Below are positions 37,101-49,323 of a stretch of DNA of 64,000 nt, piece by piece. Source of the stretch: Membranipora membranacea (lineage: Eukaryota > Bryozoa > Gymnolaemata > Cheilostomatida > Membraniporidae); NCBI GenBank assembly GCA_914767715.1, contig OU612068.1, forward strand, positions 30,256,001 through 30,320,000, given 5' to 3'. Each line of letters begins with the position of its first letter. The first letter of the stretch is position 1. The notes under the pieces are model-generated. The model saw only the letters and a list, made by a program, of their open reading frames with translations, did no database searches and was not told the origin of the DNA. The position numbers were made by a program, and so were the translations under genes.

Positions 37101-37972
37101 GATACAAAATCTAGTGAAGCAAAATCTGTAACAGAGAAATATTGCCCTGTGGTTGACTAGGTGAGCTATTCAGTGAAAAAATAGCAGCACAGTATTATAA
37201 TGACATCAAAGAAACATAGAGGGAGACACTACAAAGGCATTTAGAACAAATTGGGCTATTATTCAAGCTCAAATGTGTTCACAAACTTCATGTAATAATT
37301 TGTGCTTCAATTCACAAGTCAAATTAATCAGTTGTTTTGAAATTAAATTATTAATGCTTCTAAATAAACTGTACAAATTCTACAAGTTTTTTTAGTTCAC
37401 CACTGCCATAGCCTATATCAGATTTCACAGGCATCACATGCAATTCCCTAAAAGTCTTTCCTTCAGATTCAGGTCCGAACCAACCAGCGCTTTTCCAAGG
37501 CTACACTAACAGAAACAACGGAGCAGACTTTAAAGATTAGTAATCTGGATATCGATGCAATTATCTTAAATCTGTATGAGTCAGTCAAACAAACTGAATT
37601 AAGTAATCAATGTAAACACCATCACAAGCTGGCCTAATTACAGCTTATCATAATCATGAGCCTGAGAAAGAAGACTTGAACAATGAGTGTGATATTTAAT
37701 TATGTGTTAAAAATTAATGTGTCTGTGGGAATACTCTTTAAAAAACCACAAGCACCATCTCGATAATTGCATGGCTCACAGCCCTGAAGGCTGTCAGCAA
37801 TGAAGGTTTAGTTCATTGCTGTCAGCACACCAAGAGCCTCTTGGCCAGTGATGCAAAAGGTGAGGAATGCATCTCGGAGCAAAAACAAAAATGCCCTCAG
37901 ATATTATTTATTGCTAAATGAGAGCTCTAACCAAATCGACACAAGTCATGTCGTTGCCAGCAATGGCCATGA

Positions 37973-38031
37973 CAGACCCGCACAGATTACCAACCTATAT
38001 AATATATAGGTTGGTAATCTGTGCGGGTCTG
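37973..38031. repeat. Perfect palindrome, 28-bp arms, 3-nt loop
   Basis: Left arm starts CAGACCCGCACAGATTACC and ends ACCTATAT; the loop is AAT; the right arm is the exact reverse complement, ending GGTCTG. TTGGTAATC is repeated once more just downstream. Confidence 0.92.
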
Positions 38032-38374
38032 TTGGTAATCCGTATGGTCAAAACTCATCAAACAAAATGAATCAAAATTTTAATTTGATCTTAAAAAGCA
38101 TTACAGTGTCAAACTCAAAGCAACGAGTAATGGTCATCGTTCCAGTAATGAAAATGTAAACATGCGTGAGGTAGTTACACAATTACTGGGTTTTTAGGAG
38201 ACAAAAGACAGCATAGATTTAGACATTACATATCCAGCCAAGTAACTCCTTGATGAAACAACCAGTGAGTGGCGAGTAACTGTGAGGCCCTGTTAGTGTT
38301 ACTTACTCTTTGGTGACATCAAACAAATTCAACAGAGGATACTGGGAACATTCTCCCTGCTGGGAACCCTGCTG

Positions 38375-38403
38375 CAATGAACTCCCTCAGAGGGAGTTCA
38401 TTG
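38375..38403. repeat. Palindrome of the AATGAACTCCCT family
   Basis: CAATGAACTCCCT, loop CAG, AGGGAGTTCATTG: perfect 13-bp arms. Related half-sites occur at 48738, 48949, 48972 and 49843. Confidence 0.85.
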
Positions 38404-39740
38404 CCTGCTGGGATCAGGGATGTGCAAAAAAATAATACATTTTGGTTTAGTATAACAGGGCCTCCAGGGTGTCCACTGGAAACCAATTTAAAACAATGAA
38501 TTAATGAACTTAAAGGAACAAAGGAGGAAGGTTGTTGTGTTGAAATCATCAATGACTTAAGTCAACTCCTCATTGAAATTTAATGAGAAATTAAATAATG
38601 ATTTGAATTCAATTGTAGGTACAAAAAAGCATTAGGATTCTTCTTACCAAATGTCACTGTGAAATCTTAGTGAGATATATAGCAGCTAGCAAGGATATAG
38701 CTTGCCATTATTACCCTGTAGCTTTTATACTGACTGGTTGTTTTCATAGAGTATTAGTTGACTGAATCTGATGTGCCTTTTTTAGTATTTTTTCCAAATG
38801 TGCTCTGCAACATAGCCCTATCAGAGAAATCCTTAACAGTGAAACGGTTATGCGTTCACCTCCCAACTAGTTTAAGAAATTCAATTATTGGAGCAAAATC
38901 GCAAATGCAACAAGTTAAGAGAAACAAAACGGGCTCTACCTCAAACAGACTTGAACAACCTCATTCAGAAATATGAAATCATGCAAGTTTTTTTAGTGAC
39001 TCAAACTAGGTAATATATTTTAGGGCGATTTAAAAGATCGAGCTAGCCCTTTTAGATTATATTATTGATGGTTCGAGCCGGTTTTCATGAAAGTCATTGT
39101 CACATTGGCAACTCATGCTTTATTTTTCCTCAAGAGAAAACAGCTGGGCAAGGGATTGTCACGAATAAATTAGACCTGAAACTCAGACACAACCTGACCG
39201 AGGTATCTTATTTTCAACACAGGGTAAGAAAAAGTTTCCATCTTTTTGTGTTAATTATGATAACTCATATCAGTTCATATCACTTTATTTTCATTAGTTA
39301 GTTGAACTAAAGTAATTTCTCATTCATTCAATCATCAATGATGATGATTCATATAGATAGATAGGTCTAGAATAGTCACTTAGTTATTGGTCATAGCTAG
39401 TATATGTAAGTAAAAAGTAACTATTACTAGTCATTCTACCAACTAGTGCTGTTACCACCAAGTTAATCATAATGATGAACTTTGAAAAGTAGTAGAAATA
39501 AGTAGTTAATGGAGTGATACTAGTTGTGGGGATTAGAGTTACGTTAGAAGAAGAAAAAATTACATTATTATTAGTTACTCACTGCTGACTGAGTCTGATG
39601 ATTCATTTCATTCATAGATAGAGATCAATCATCCAAAAATATAGATGATAATTCATTCTTGAAAACCTAGGACCAGTTCTCTTCTAGCTAGGCATGACTG
39701 ACTGATCTTTCCGGGATGCTACAATGTTGGTTTGTCGGTG

Positions 39741-40365
39741 TTATCCATCGAGTTGGTGGTTTGCCAAAATTGATTTCCAATGGTTATAATGCTCTGCCAA
39801 GTTCCTAATGACATACATTGAACCTTCGAACAGGTTTTGGATGAACAAAGTTTTCTCCCTCATGAATAATTGCGGAAGAATTTTGGAATGATTAAGTACT
39901 AAACATGTGACTGTGAGGTGTTTGGCGATGTTCATACGAGGTTGTGTGGCAAGTTTTCGAACTCAGATAGTGTCATAATCATGCAATTCCTTGTATAAAC
40001 GCCAACAGGTCTGTAAGACTTTTTAGTATTGAATAAGAGCAGCCTGAGATACAATGGCTAAATTGTCTAGTACCATATCAGTCATAATGGTACACTCAAG
40101 CACTTATCATTGATTGTGATTGAACTGTCATGTCTTGGTGATTTCTGTTATATCCGTGGGCTTTACCCACTTGTCTGGAGTTTGTTATTGACTTGACAGT
40201 GAATTGTCCCATCCCAAACCAAGTGTTCAGGAAGCCAATCAATATAGCCTTGAGTTTTTCCCAAGATTTAGTAGCCTCATGGATTGATTGAATGAGGGTT
40301 TGCTCTGTTCCATGTTGCTCCAATTTTGGGCCATGTGGACTTAAGAAAATAACCCTCGTTCTCAC
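39741..40365 (-). pseudogene. Coding-like relic, identity unknown
   Basis: Two successive open stretches (40096-40365, 39741-39935) and the interval between them give fairly protein-like text interrupted by stops, for example SWEKLKAILIGFLNTWFGMG, LQTCWRLYKELHDYD and YVIRNLAEHYNHWKSILANH. No splice sites or known domain were recognised. It may be a decayed transposon or host gene, or chance. Confidence 0.25.
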
Positions 40366-40747
40366 AGACTGTTGATAATGTCAATACATTGGTCTTGAGG
40401 TTGATGGATGACAATCATGGATTCCTCATTTATGTCTATTCTAAATCACAATAAGTTCACTTCCTTACTGTTGGAGTTATTTTTACACTTGTTTTGTTAT
40501 ATTTTATTGTTTGGCCATTGAAAATCATGTCTACAGGTCACCTATCATGTTGCCACAATGCTGCCAAATGCTTGAAATTTTAGAGATTGTCGTTTGGCTG
40601 AAAGCAATCAAACCATGCTGGATTTGCGGGGCTTTGTCAGCCTACCAGGATGCCCATCCACTTATAGTAATGTCCCTCACCCTCATAATTATACAGCCGC
40701 TGCTGGAATGACTGGTCTTTGAATTTATTTCAGATTAAGACGTAATC

Positions 40748-43700
40748 ATGCCATCAGACGCAAAAGCAAGAAGGGCTGCCAGTAAGAAGAAAGCTGCTTT
40801 GAATAAGAAGGGGCTTGGTGGTGCCGAAGGTGGGTCTGGGGCATCTAGCATCAATGGAGACAGTACGCCAGGAACACCTCAACAACTCATATCAGCAAAT
40901 AGCTCATCTAGTAAGTACTGTCTACTACTACTAGTAGCTTTCCATACTTTACCCTGCTGTCCTAGTTTTGCATTTGAATATAAATTTTATGTTGCTGTCG
41001 TTCAAAAAGGAACTAGAAAGCTGTTTCAACTTTCATTGATTTGCTTTACGCTCTTGTTAACCTGTGAAGGGATCATGACTTTTCCAGTGCATATTGTACA
41101 AATGCTTAGTTGCCTGATATGATATGTGTATTTTAGATAATCTGGCTGCGATGGTAGGCGATTTAGATCTAAAGGCTGAAGCACGTGCTGTGACAGGTGT
41201 GCTCGCCTCTCATCCCGACGCAAGAGACGTACAGATTAAGTCACTGTCCATCACATTTCATGGTGCAGAACTTCTCACTGATACAAACTGTGAACTCAAC
41301 AACGGAAGAAGATATGGTCTTATTGGCACAAACGGATGTGGTAGGTTAAGCCTGAATCAGGTAAATTTGGGACATTATTAACAGTTGAGTACTTGGCTCA
41401 ATACATTGGCAGGTCATTTAATTAGAACCATTATCAATTACTGAACTAATTATGTGAATGCTGTAACTCATAATGATAGAGTTTTTTTTAGTTATACAGG
41501 CATCATTTTTTGCCCATAATGACAGCACACAAAGTATAAATAGTGCTGTCCAAAAGATAGAGTGATGGTTTGGTTAGTCAAGCATCCTAGTAAATAGAAC
41601 CTGGTCCACTGATCAGCATTATCAGACAATGATTAGAATCTGGGAAGTATGGAACCGCATGATGATCATGTAGTAATATTTCAGGTAAATCGAGCTTACT
41701 GTCGGTGTTGGGTAATCGAGAAGTACCGATACCTGAGCACATCGATATATTTCACCTGCAGCGTGAGATGGCGCCCAGTGAGAAGACAGCTCTAGAGTGT
41801 GTGATGGAGGTGGACGCTACTCGTATATACCTGGAGAAGGAAGCTGAGGACCTTGCTTGTAAACCTGACGATGAAGGTAAGAATACCACATTGTATCTAT
41901 AGGCAGAATAAAACTCATCTATCGGATAACCTACTTTATGTTATGGTATCAATTCTATTCATTCACACATCTTATAAATAAAGAGAGAACAAATTTCAAT
42001 CTAGAAATCTGTTGCTTACTGTTCCTTGGTCAAAAGTCCCAGCTCCCCTCCAACCCCCTCATCACTGTTCACCATTGTGACTTATCCTGGCCATTGTTTA
42101 TTACAGCCGCCCATGACAGACTCATGGAGATCTATGAACGTTTGGACGAACTTGATGCAGATAGGGCTTTAGTAAGAGCTGGAAAAATCCTGTTTGGACT
42201 TGGATTCTCTAAGACGATGCAAAACACGGCAGTCAAAAACTTCTCTGGTAGGCATATTAAAAAAAAGGTCCCAGTATAATATCACAGTAATTATCACAGT
42301 GTGATAATAGGCATTGCAATCTGAAGAGACTGGGCGATCATCTGAAGCCTGAACAAACTTACACAATGGAGGTCCCCTCTGTTCACCCAAACACGATGCA
42401 CAGAACTCCATTCAATACATGTTTATGAGGTAGCTTACTTTGACTACTGTGTTGCCAGTCTATGAGCACAATGCTTCACAACGGGTTGAAGCTGAAGTTG
42501 CAAGGTTGGATCAAACGCTTAGAAATTTAGTTACTGTCTTGAACCTCTTCCTATGAACCCCCCCCCCCCCTGGAGCAATCACTTAAGACAGCGATATTAT
42601 TACAACCTGAGAATTATCAGCTCAAAAATACATGTACTTCTTTCTATCTACATCTAATGACTATATTACTCAACGGAGCATGAAGTCTGTGATGCTACAA
42701 TTAATAACAAATCAGGCGTGAAGCACATTGTTGTGCCCATGCTCATTTTTTATGCTGAAAGCTATTATTTATGGCTTGTCATCGCAGATCGTTGACACAA
42801 AAATACAAACACATTGAACACCTTCATTATAAGAGATTGAGATAGTTATGTAATTATTTCAGGTGGATGGAGGATGAGAATATCTTTAGCCCGAGCTCTG
42901 TTTATCAAGCCTGCTCTGTTGTTATTGGATGAGCCCACAAACCATCTGGATCTTGAGGCTTGCGTATGGCTGGAACAAGAGCTGAGGAACTACAGCAGGG
43001 TGTTGATCTTGATCTCTCACTCGCAGGATTTCCTAAATGGCGTCTGTACGAATATCATACACATGACTCAGAAGAAACTCATCTACTATGGTGTAAGCTG
43101 ACTTACAAGCAAAGCGGAAACCGAAACAAGTTGATCTCAGTTTTTTGTCACATCAACTACTCTTTGCTCTTTTTTCATTCTATTGATATGGGTGTTTATT
43201 TCATGGAGGGAATGTACAACATGAGAAAAGTTTGAGAAATTTCTAAACATGATGCATTTTGCTTCCATTTAGAGAAATATAGTTTTGTAGTTGAGAGATA
43301 AACTCACATCTGTATAATTAAAGTCTGCAGCACTGCTGTTAACCTCTATTTCGTATTGTGTTAACAGGGAAACTATGATCAGTTTGAACAGACCAAATCA
43401 GAGCTCGATGAAAATCAGCAGAAGAGATACAAAAAAGAGCAAGATGAGATCGCACATATGAAGGTATATCATTTAAGCATTTTATTGTGTTGGTATTTAA
43501 AAAAAATTAATACCACATTTGTCACCGACAACACAATATTAGCCTAAGCATAGATAATCAGTGGGATACACATCACATTGTGTTATGACATAAAGAAAAA
43601 GGCTAAACTGAACAAAACTTGTTTACAAGCAAAATTCATGACATAATTTATGTCAAATTTTCTCATTAACTGACCAATAAGCTATGTATCAGCGTTCAAA

Positions 43701-46012
43701 GTCATTATTTTACCTGTTCTTACCTTGATGTCTTTCTGACAGAACTACATTGCGAGGTTTGGTCACGGGAGTGCTAAACTAGCTCGTCAAGCTCAAAGTA
43801 AAGAGAAAACTCTAAAGAAAATGGTGGATGCTGGATTAACAGATAGAGTTACCTCAGACAGGGTAAGTAACCTTGTTACAGGGGTCTAACATAAATAAAC
43901 ATTGACAGCCTCCAGTCTTTGTACAGAGATGACACGACAGGATCAATGTGTAATAGTTCTCATTTCATATCATATGATGCTACCAATATGATTTCTTACC
44001 ACTGCATTCTCATCACCCCATTCCCTCCAGCACACTCTTGTCCCGATCGCCTCATACCATGTATACCCATGTAGTACCCACAAACTAACTTGAGTTCTGA
44101 TTATACAAGAAAATATCTTCATCATTGCAACAAGTTCATGTATCATCCATAGGAAAGGATTTCACTAAATAATTTATCATTTATGTGTACAATTTTGCAT
44201 TAGACCTTTTCTGGTATGGTTCTGAGGATAATGATATTACAGTTTGATTATCTATTTTAGGTGTTAACATTTTATTTCTATGAGTGCGGTACAGTGCCTC
44301 CACCTGTCATCATGGTGCAGAATGTCAACTTCAGATACAGTGAGGATAAGGTAAGTTTTCACTCATGCTAAATGAAAAATTGGTGCACTATCAGACAATG
44401 ATAACAATAACATGTGGTTTTGTTGGGAGTTGTACCCTCTTTGAAGTTTAGGTTCAAGGAGTGAGCTACTCCAAATTACAGAGGAACTCCCTGACTAGAT
44501 TGAAAAAAATCACAAACCTTTGATATCTTCGGCACTGCAATAAAACAATCCAATTATGAATAACCCAACAAGAAATTCCTTATTCCTATACTTTTGATTT
44601 TTAGCCATATATCTATAAAGGTTTAGACTTTGGGTTTGATCTGGACACGCGATTGGCTCTGGTAGGACCTAATGGAGCTGGTAAATCAACGTTACTGAAG
44701 TTGATATGTGGGGACCTACAGCCGAGTGGTGGTATGGTCAGGAGGAACCCTCATCTCAAGATTGGCAGATATCATCAGGTACTTATTATTATTGTATGTT
44801 CATTAAGGGTGATATGCTGTAGGACTTTAATACAAGCGCATCATATCTGGTGTAATGATACACCACTAATATAATAGGTTGATACCTATAAATACATAAT
44901 GAAGATGTGTTATGATTTTGTAAGTGATTAGGCATCATGTTGGTTATACTGTGTTCCTCATACAAGTGTCAAAAACAGCAACTCATAAGATTTGGTTTGC
45001 TTACTTACAGCATTTAGCTGAGAATCTAGACATGGAGTTATCAGCGCTAGAGTTCATGATGAAAGAGTTCCCAGAGGTAAAGGAAAGAGATGAGATGAGG
45101 AAAATAGTTGGCAGATATGGTCTCACAGGACAACAACAGGTAAAAATAACAATAAGTCCTCAACTTATTCTAATAACAAATTTATAGTTACATTTATGCT
45201 CCTTTTTCATGTCACAATAATCTCTTCGTCATTTATGTCTATGGTAACTGCCTCTTAGGTAGTACCACAAATGGATGGCATAATTAGGTATCTGAGAGCA
45301 CAATGCTAGGTGTCTGTTTTAGCTTTAAACGCTTGATCTACCCCTCTGCTTTATATTACAGTCATTAGTACTTCATATAACTCAGATTGCTACTAGCATG
45401 AAAGTTTTTAGACTCAACAGGTAAGAAGCCAATGTATACAGTACCATACAATCTGATGTAACATTTATGTGATTGTGTTTAGACATGCCCCATAAGAAAT
45501 CTATCAGATGGACAAAGGTGTAGAGTTGCCTTTGCCTGGCTATCCTGGCAAACACCTCACATGCTTCTACTGGACGAGCCTACTAACCATCTGGATATCG
45601 AGACTATCGACTCGCTGGCCAATGCCATCAATCTGTTTGAGGGAGGAATGATTCTAGTTAGCCACGACTTCAGACTTATCTCACAGGTACAATATAATAT
45701 GTTAATTTATCATAGGGTGCATTATGATCATAATCATCATATAGTCAGGCCACACCATTGTAGTATCAGCAACTTAGTTTGCACCAATCCTTTAGTCACT
45801 TATTTATCGTGAGCTTCAAGTTGAGATATTTTCCAACAGCGTTTGGTTTTGATCACATGACCGGATTATATTATTGTTGTATTTATTGGCAGGTTGCGCA
45901 GGAGATTTGGGTATGTGAGAATCAGACAGTGACCAAATGGGAAGGTGACATCTTCTCTTATAAAACGGCCCTCGTGAAACGTGTCAACAAGGAGCTAGCA
46001 GCAAAAAGCTGA
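40748..46012 (+). CDS. ABCF2: ATP-binding cassette subfamily F member 2
   Basis: Soluble twin-ATPase ABC protein of the translation-associated ABCF class; no membrane segments. Twelve exons: 40748-40910, 41137-41340, 41685-41876, 42107-42247, 42863-43092, 43368-43463, 43743-43862, 44261-44350, 44605-44778, 45011-45139, 45483-45686, 45893-46012; 1863 nt, 620 residues (human 623). Start [20 protein letters not shown] is the family's lysine-rich N terminus. First cassette: Walker A GTNGCGKS at 118-125 (split by an intron), signature FSGGWRMR at 232-239, Walker B LLLLDEP at 252-258, switch SHSQDF. Linker [20 protein letters not shown]. Second cassette: Walker A GPNGAGKS at 433-440, signature LSDGQ at 520-524, Walker B LLLDEP, switch SHDFRL. 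The donor of exon 5 is best read as GGT|GTAAGC, which preserves the length of the YYxGNYDQ region. No defects seen. Confidence 0.97.
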
Positions 46013-47106
46013 GCACCTAATTCAATAGTTATATCTAGGCAATATTTTTGGTTTTATATCGTACGATGATAAACAATTGTGCATTTAATTACTTGGTTTC
46101 AAATCCGATGGTCGATTGCTTGTCTCAAAGTCCCACTGTGTGATACATAAATATTCAAGGGTTATCACTACAGTATGTGTGATGGTGGAGGAAGCCAGTG
46201 CGCAATCATCAATCATCAAAGATAACAAGTCCAATTTAAATAAGATTTGCAGCGCTTATATTACCTGTTTCATCAATATAATATATTCTTATTACATGAA
46301 ACCTTTTTCTTTTAAATTTTGATGTTGTCTCATGTTTTGGTACCAAGCCTATGTCATGTCATGTTCCATTTCATGTGTAGATAACAGTGTCTCTTAAAAC
46401 TAAGGATGTTATTGAAGTTCTATTACCTTGCTATTTCCTTTCATACAAGAAATACAGTTTTATTATGTACAAGATACATGTATGATGTACATCAGCGTTA
46501 TGAAACGAAATGTTATTAATACAACAAATAAACACTAAATATTCAAAACAGAGCAAGTCAAATTAAAGAGAAAATGGAAATAGCTATAGAAAGGTTTGAA
46601 GTTGAACGGAGGGATTTTTACAACGGTCCACTCAATCAGCATGGGAATGGCTTTGTCTGTTCAGAGAAAATGAGCAGACAACTACAGAAGTTCATTGCCT
46701 ATTTGCTGATAACCATGCAAGAAGTTAAGCTATGTCAGGAAAGCATGCTCTGAAGCGATATTACTTGATGACAGCTTAATTTGGCACAGAAAGTTATTTT
46801 GTTCTATTCATCTGTGGCTGCACTGGAGACATACTGATAACAGGTGTATGTATGATTATATACTGGTGATGTGTTTAGGATTCTCATTGCAAGTCTGGTA
46901 GATCTACAACAACAAAAAATGGATGTGAAAGATGGTTGGTTCTATGTTAGCCAAGGTATTAGCTGTTATTAGCTTTCGATAAGAGCAGTGATTTGGAAAG
47001 GGATGCAGATACTAAGTACTTCAATACTGCGTGTTGCAAAGTCGATTAATTGGGGATTCAACTTAGTTGTACTCAATGTTGTAAGAATGATGAATGAAGA
47101 AATTGA
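46013..47106. other. Convergent 3' spacer of ABCF2 and p23
   Basis: Contains AATAAA for the plus strand at 46527-46532 and a TTTATT (AATAAA on minus) near 46456, so the two transcripts could overlap at their 3' ends. No other gene seen. Confidence 0.5.
46527..46532 (+). terminator. Candidate poly(A) signal of ABCF2
   Basis: AATAAA about 515 nt after the ABCF2 stop codon in AT-rich sequence. Confidence 0.45.
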
Positions 47107-49323
47107 CTATGGGATATGAATCTCACCTTCATCATCACTGTCTACCTCTCCCTTTCCCTCATCATCACCATCTCCAAGCCCTTCACCTCCATTAAAGTTA
47201 CCCATGTTAGCCATCATGGCATTCAGGTCCATACCTGGCGGCATTCCTCCCATTCCTGGCATACCGCCCATGCCACCCATTCCTGGCATACCACCCATGC
47301 CGCCCATACCTCCCATTCCCGGCATACCGCCCATGCCTCCCATTCCTGGCATACTGCCCATACCTGTGTGTATATAAAGCATCGTTATTGGTATTTTCAA
47401 GTAGAACATGTTTTTTTCTAAGGTGCATCCAAAGCCGATGAAGAATCGACTGTGTATTAAGTAAAAAGAGAAGGTTTCCCAATTACACACAATGATGTCA
47501 GACCATCATCCTGACTTTTCTACATGTCTCCAACATATCATAGTGAGATTCAATGAGCCATTGAATAAGATGAAGAGACAACAATGAATGCATATTATAC
47601 TATATATACCTGATGGATCCTCATCGTCTGACTCATCCTCATCTATCCATTTATCAAAGTCTGTCTTCAGCCAGTGAGTCTGAAAACATAAAGACAAGCA
47701 CTTCTTATCAGCTTAGCTGTGGGTGGTTGTTCCAAATTAATTTTACAAAAATTAGTAGTTCAGTTCGATAGGTAAGTGTCATTTTCCAACAAGTCCTCTC
47801 TTCACAGTGCCATAGTTGGTATCAACCTTAGAAGTATGTATAAACAAATCTGATTAGGTTTAGCTGGTTTTATCAACAAAGGCATCATATACCCTAAAAG
47901 TGAAACTTACCTTTGTTTTGCCTTTTAATAACCTTGGCCAGTATTCGCCTTCCTCCTTTCTCTTTAATACCATGGGAATGTTTCTTTGATTGACTACATA
48001 CTTGGAATCTTCTACATTAAGTTCACCAAAAAATTCTATTTCTACTTCATGATCTGCACCTAGAGGTCCTCCTTTGCCTCTGTAAGATTTAGGAGAGCAT
48101 GTTATGTTATCTTCCGTCTTCTGTTGGTGGCAACTGCTAATGCTTGTGATTCAACTTCACAATTTCATACAGCAAGTAGTAGCAAAGAAAGAACCCTGGA
48201 AACCAGGTTCCACAAATATTAACTTTATGTAATGTAAGGATCCAATAATCCCATTTGTTTTTAATTATTTAGTGGTCTTGTTATTTACTGTAAGGCCCAC
48301 AGGCTAGGGTGCCTGACACACAGTATTTACACTAATGCAAAACTTAAAACTTACTTAAATGTGAGACTAGTTTCAGTCAGTTTTATATCTGGAGATTTAC
48401 AATCTTCTAGGTTGATTGTCAGCAAAATTTTATCTCTGCGCTGAGCCCATACTACAGCAGGCGGTGTTCTAAAAAGAAAACAATGTTTTCATGAGGATGA
48501 GATAAACACTACCATGATAATTCCAGATCACTCAGATTATAATACAATATAACATCACATTCAATTACATCACATAAAAACAAGTTAATTTTCCATCTCC
48601 CACCCAGGAGCACACTGTTTGTTCCAAGCAATCCAACATCTCACATGTGACAGAGGTTAATTGAAACATACATTTTTCAAGAGAGGATAATCACTAATTG
48701 CCAACAATGATTAATCAAAATCCATCTGTTATTCATTCAATGAAGAGGGAGTTCATTGATTCATTATTATTGCTATCACTTTTATTTTGTAAAAAGGTGA
48801 AACATAAGACATGTTAGTATAGCTGTACCTATTCACAAATTGTTCTTTTGCACAGCTTTATCTTTAGAATAAACAAAATGCACAATTGCTTGGTGTTACT
48901 ACTATTTGTGAAATCAAAAGTTGAACTGCTGTGACTACTAAAGTAAACCAATGAAGAGGGAGTTCATTGAGTCAATGAACTCCCTCTTCATTGGTTTAGT
49001 AGTCACAGCAGTTCAACTTTTGATATAGATTATAGTTAAAGTAGGGTCAGTTTAGTCAAAGATTGACTAAACTGACCCTACTTTAACTATAATCTATATA
49101 ATGTATTATATAGCCAGACAGCAACAAAAAAATTGAAATTTTAAAATCTAGCCATATCTGAATTTTGTCCAGATTAACTAGCAGCTGCACTGTTTTTTTG
49201 TACAGGGCCAATTCCAGAATATAAAGAACTGGTGAATGTGTATAGATATGGGTGGCGCAGCGAAATATATATACTTTTTTGTCACTGAAAGGAAACTACT
49301 CACGCTTTGTCTCCAGCGGCCAT
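47107..49323 (-). CDS. PTGES3: p23 Hsp90 co-chaperone (CS domain)
   Basis: Binds the closed ATP state of Hsp90 and stabilises client complexes; cytosolic. Five exons: 49304-49323, 48355-48468, 47911-48079, 47610-47679, 47107-47363; 630 nt, 209 residues, phase closed. The CS domain runs from about residue 9: PPAVVWAQRRDKILLTINLE, then KLTETSLTFKGKG, VEIEFFGELNVEDSKYVVN and the hallmark EYWPRLLKGKTKTHWLKTDF with KWIDEDES, matching the WPRLTKERAKLNWLSVDFNNW region of human p23. After the CS domain there is a Met/Gly-rich tail (MPGMGGMGGM repeats, residues about 125-168) and an acidic C terminus (DDEGKGEVDSDDEGEIHIP). The Met/Gly tail is absent from human p23 but resembles the Gly/Met-rich tails of some plant p23 proteins. 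It is convergent with ABCF2 and divergent from BOLA1. Confidence 0.9.
48738..48759. repeat. AATGAACTCCCT-family element
   Basis: CAATGAAGAGGGAGTTCATT (plus GA) is an imperfect palindrome matching the arms of the larger hairpin at 48913 and the palindrome at 38375. Another half lies at 49843-49863. Confidence 0.6.
48913..49024. repeat. Long hairpin in p23 intron 1 (arms 58 and 53 bp)
   Basis: The left arm begins ATCAAAAGTTGAACTGCTGT and ends GAGTTCATTGA; after a single G the right arm TCAATGAACTCCCTCTTCAT returns as its reverse complement through to ACTTTTGAT. The only difference is a 5-bp insertion in the left arm (CTAAAGTAAACC against CTAAACC). Confidence 0.93.
49023..49099. repeat. Second perfect hairpin, adjoining the first
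   Basis: A 37-bp arm starting ATATAGATTATAGTTAAAG, loop AGA (49060-49062), then the exact reverse complement ending AACTATAATCTATAT. It shares its first bases with the end of the preceding hairpin. Confidence 0.93.

Larger units (their letters stand above)
34108..40747. other. Spacer between WDR37 and ABCF2 (divergent), no supported gene
   Basis: Upstream regions of both genes. It contains palindromes at 37973-38031 and 38375-38403 and a coding-like relic at 39741-40365. Other open stretches, such as 36293-36520 on the minus strand, show no recognisable domain. Confidence 0.45.

Noticed and set aside
47207-47482. Arg/Gly-rich frame antiparallel or shifted across the p23 tail
   Set aside because: It is a frame shadow of the Met/Gly-coding exon.
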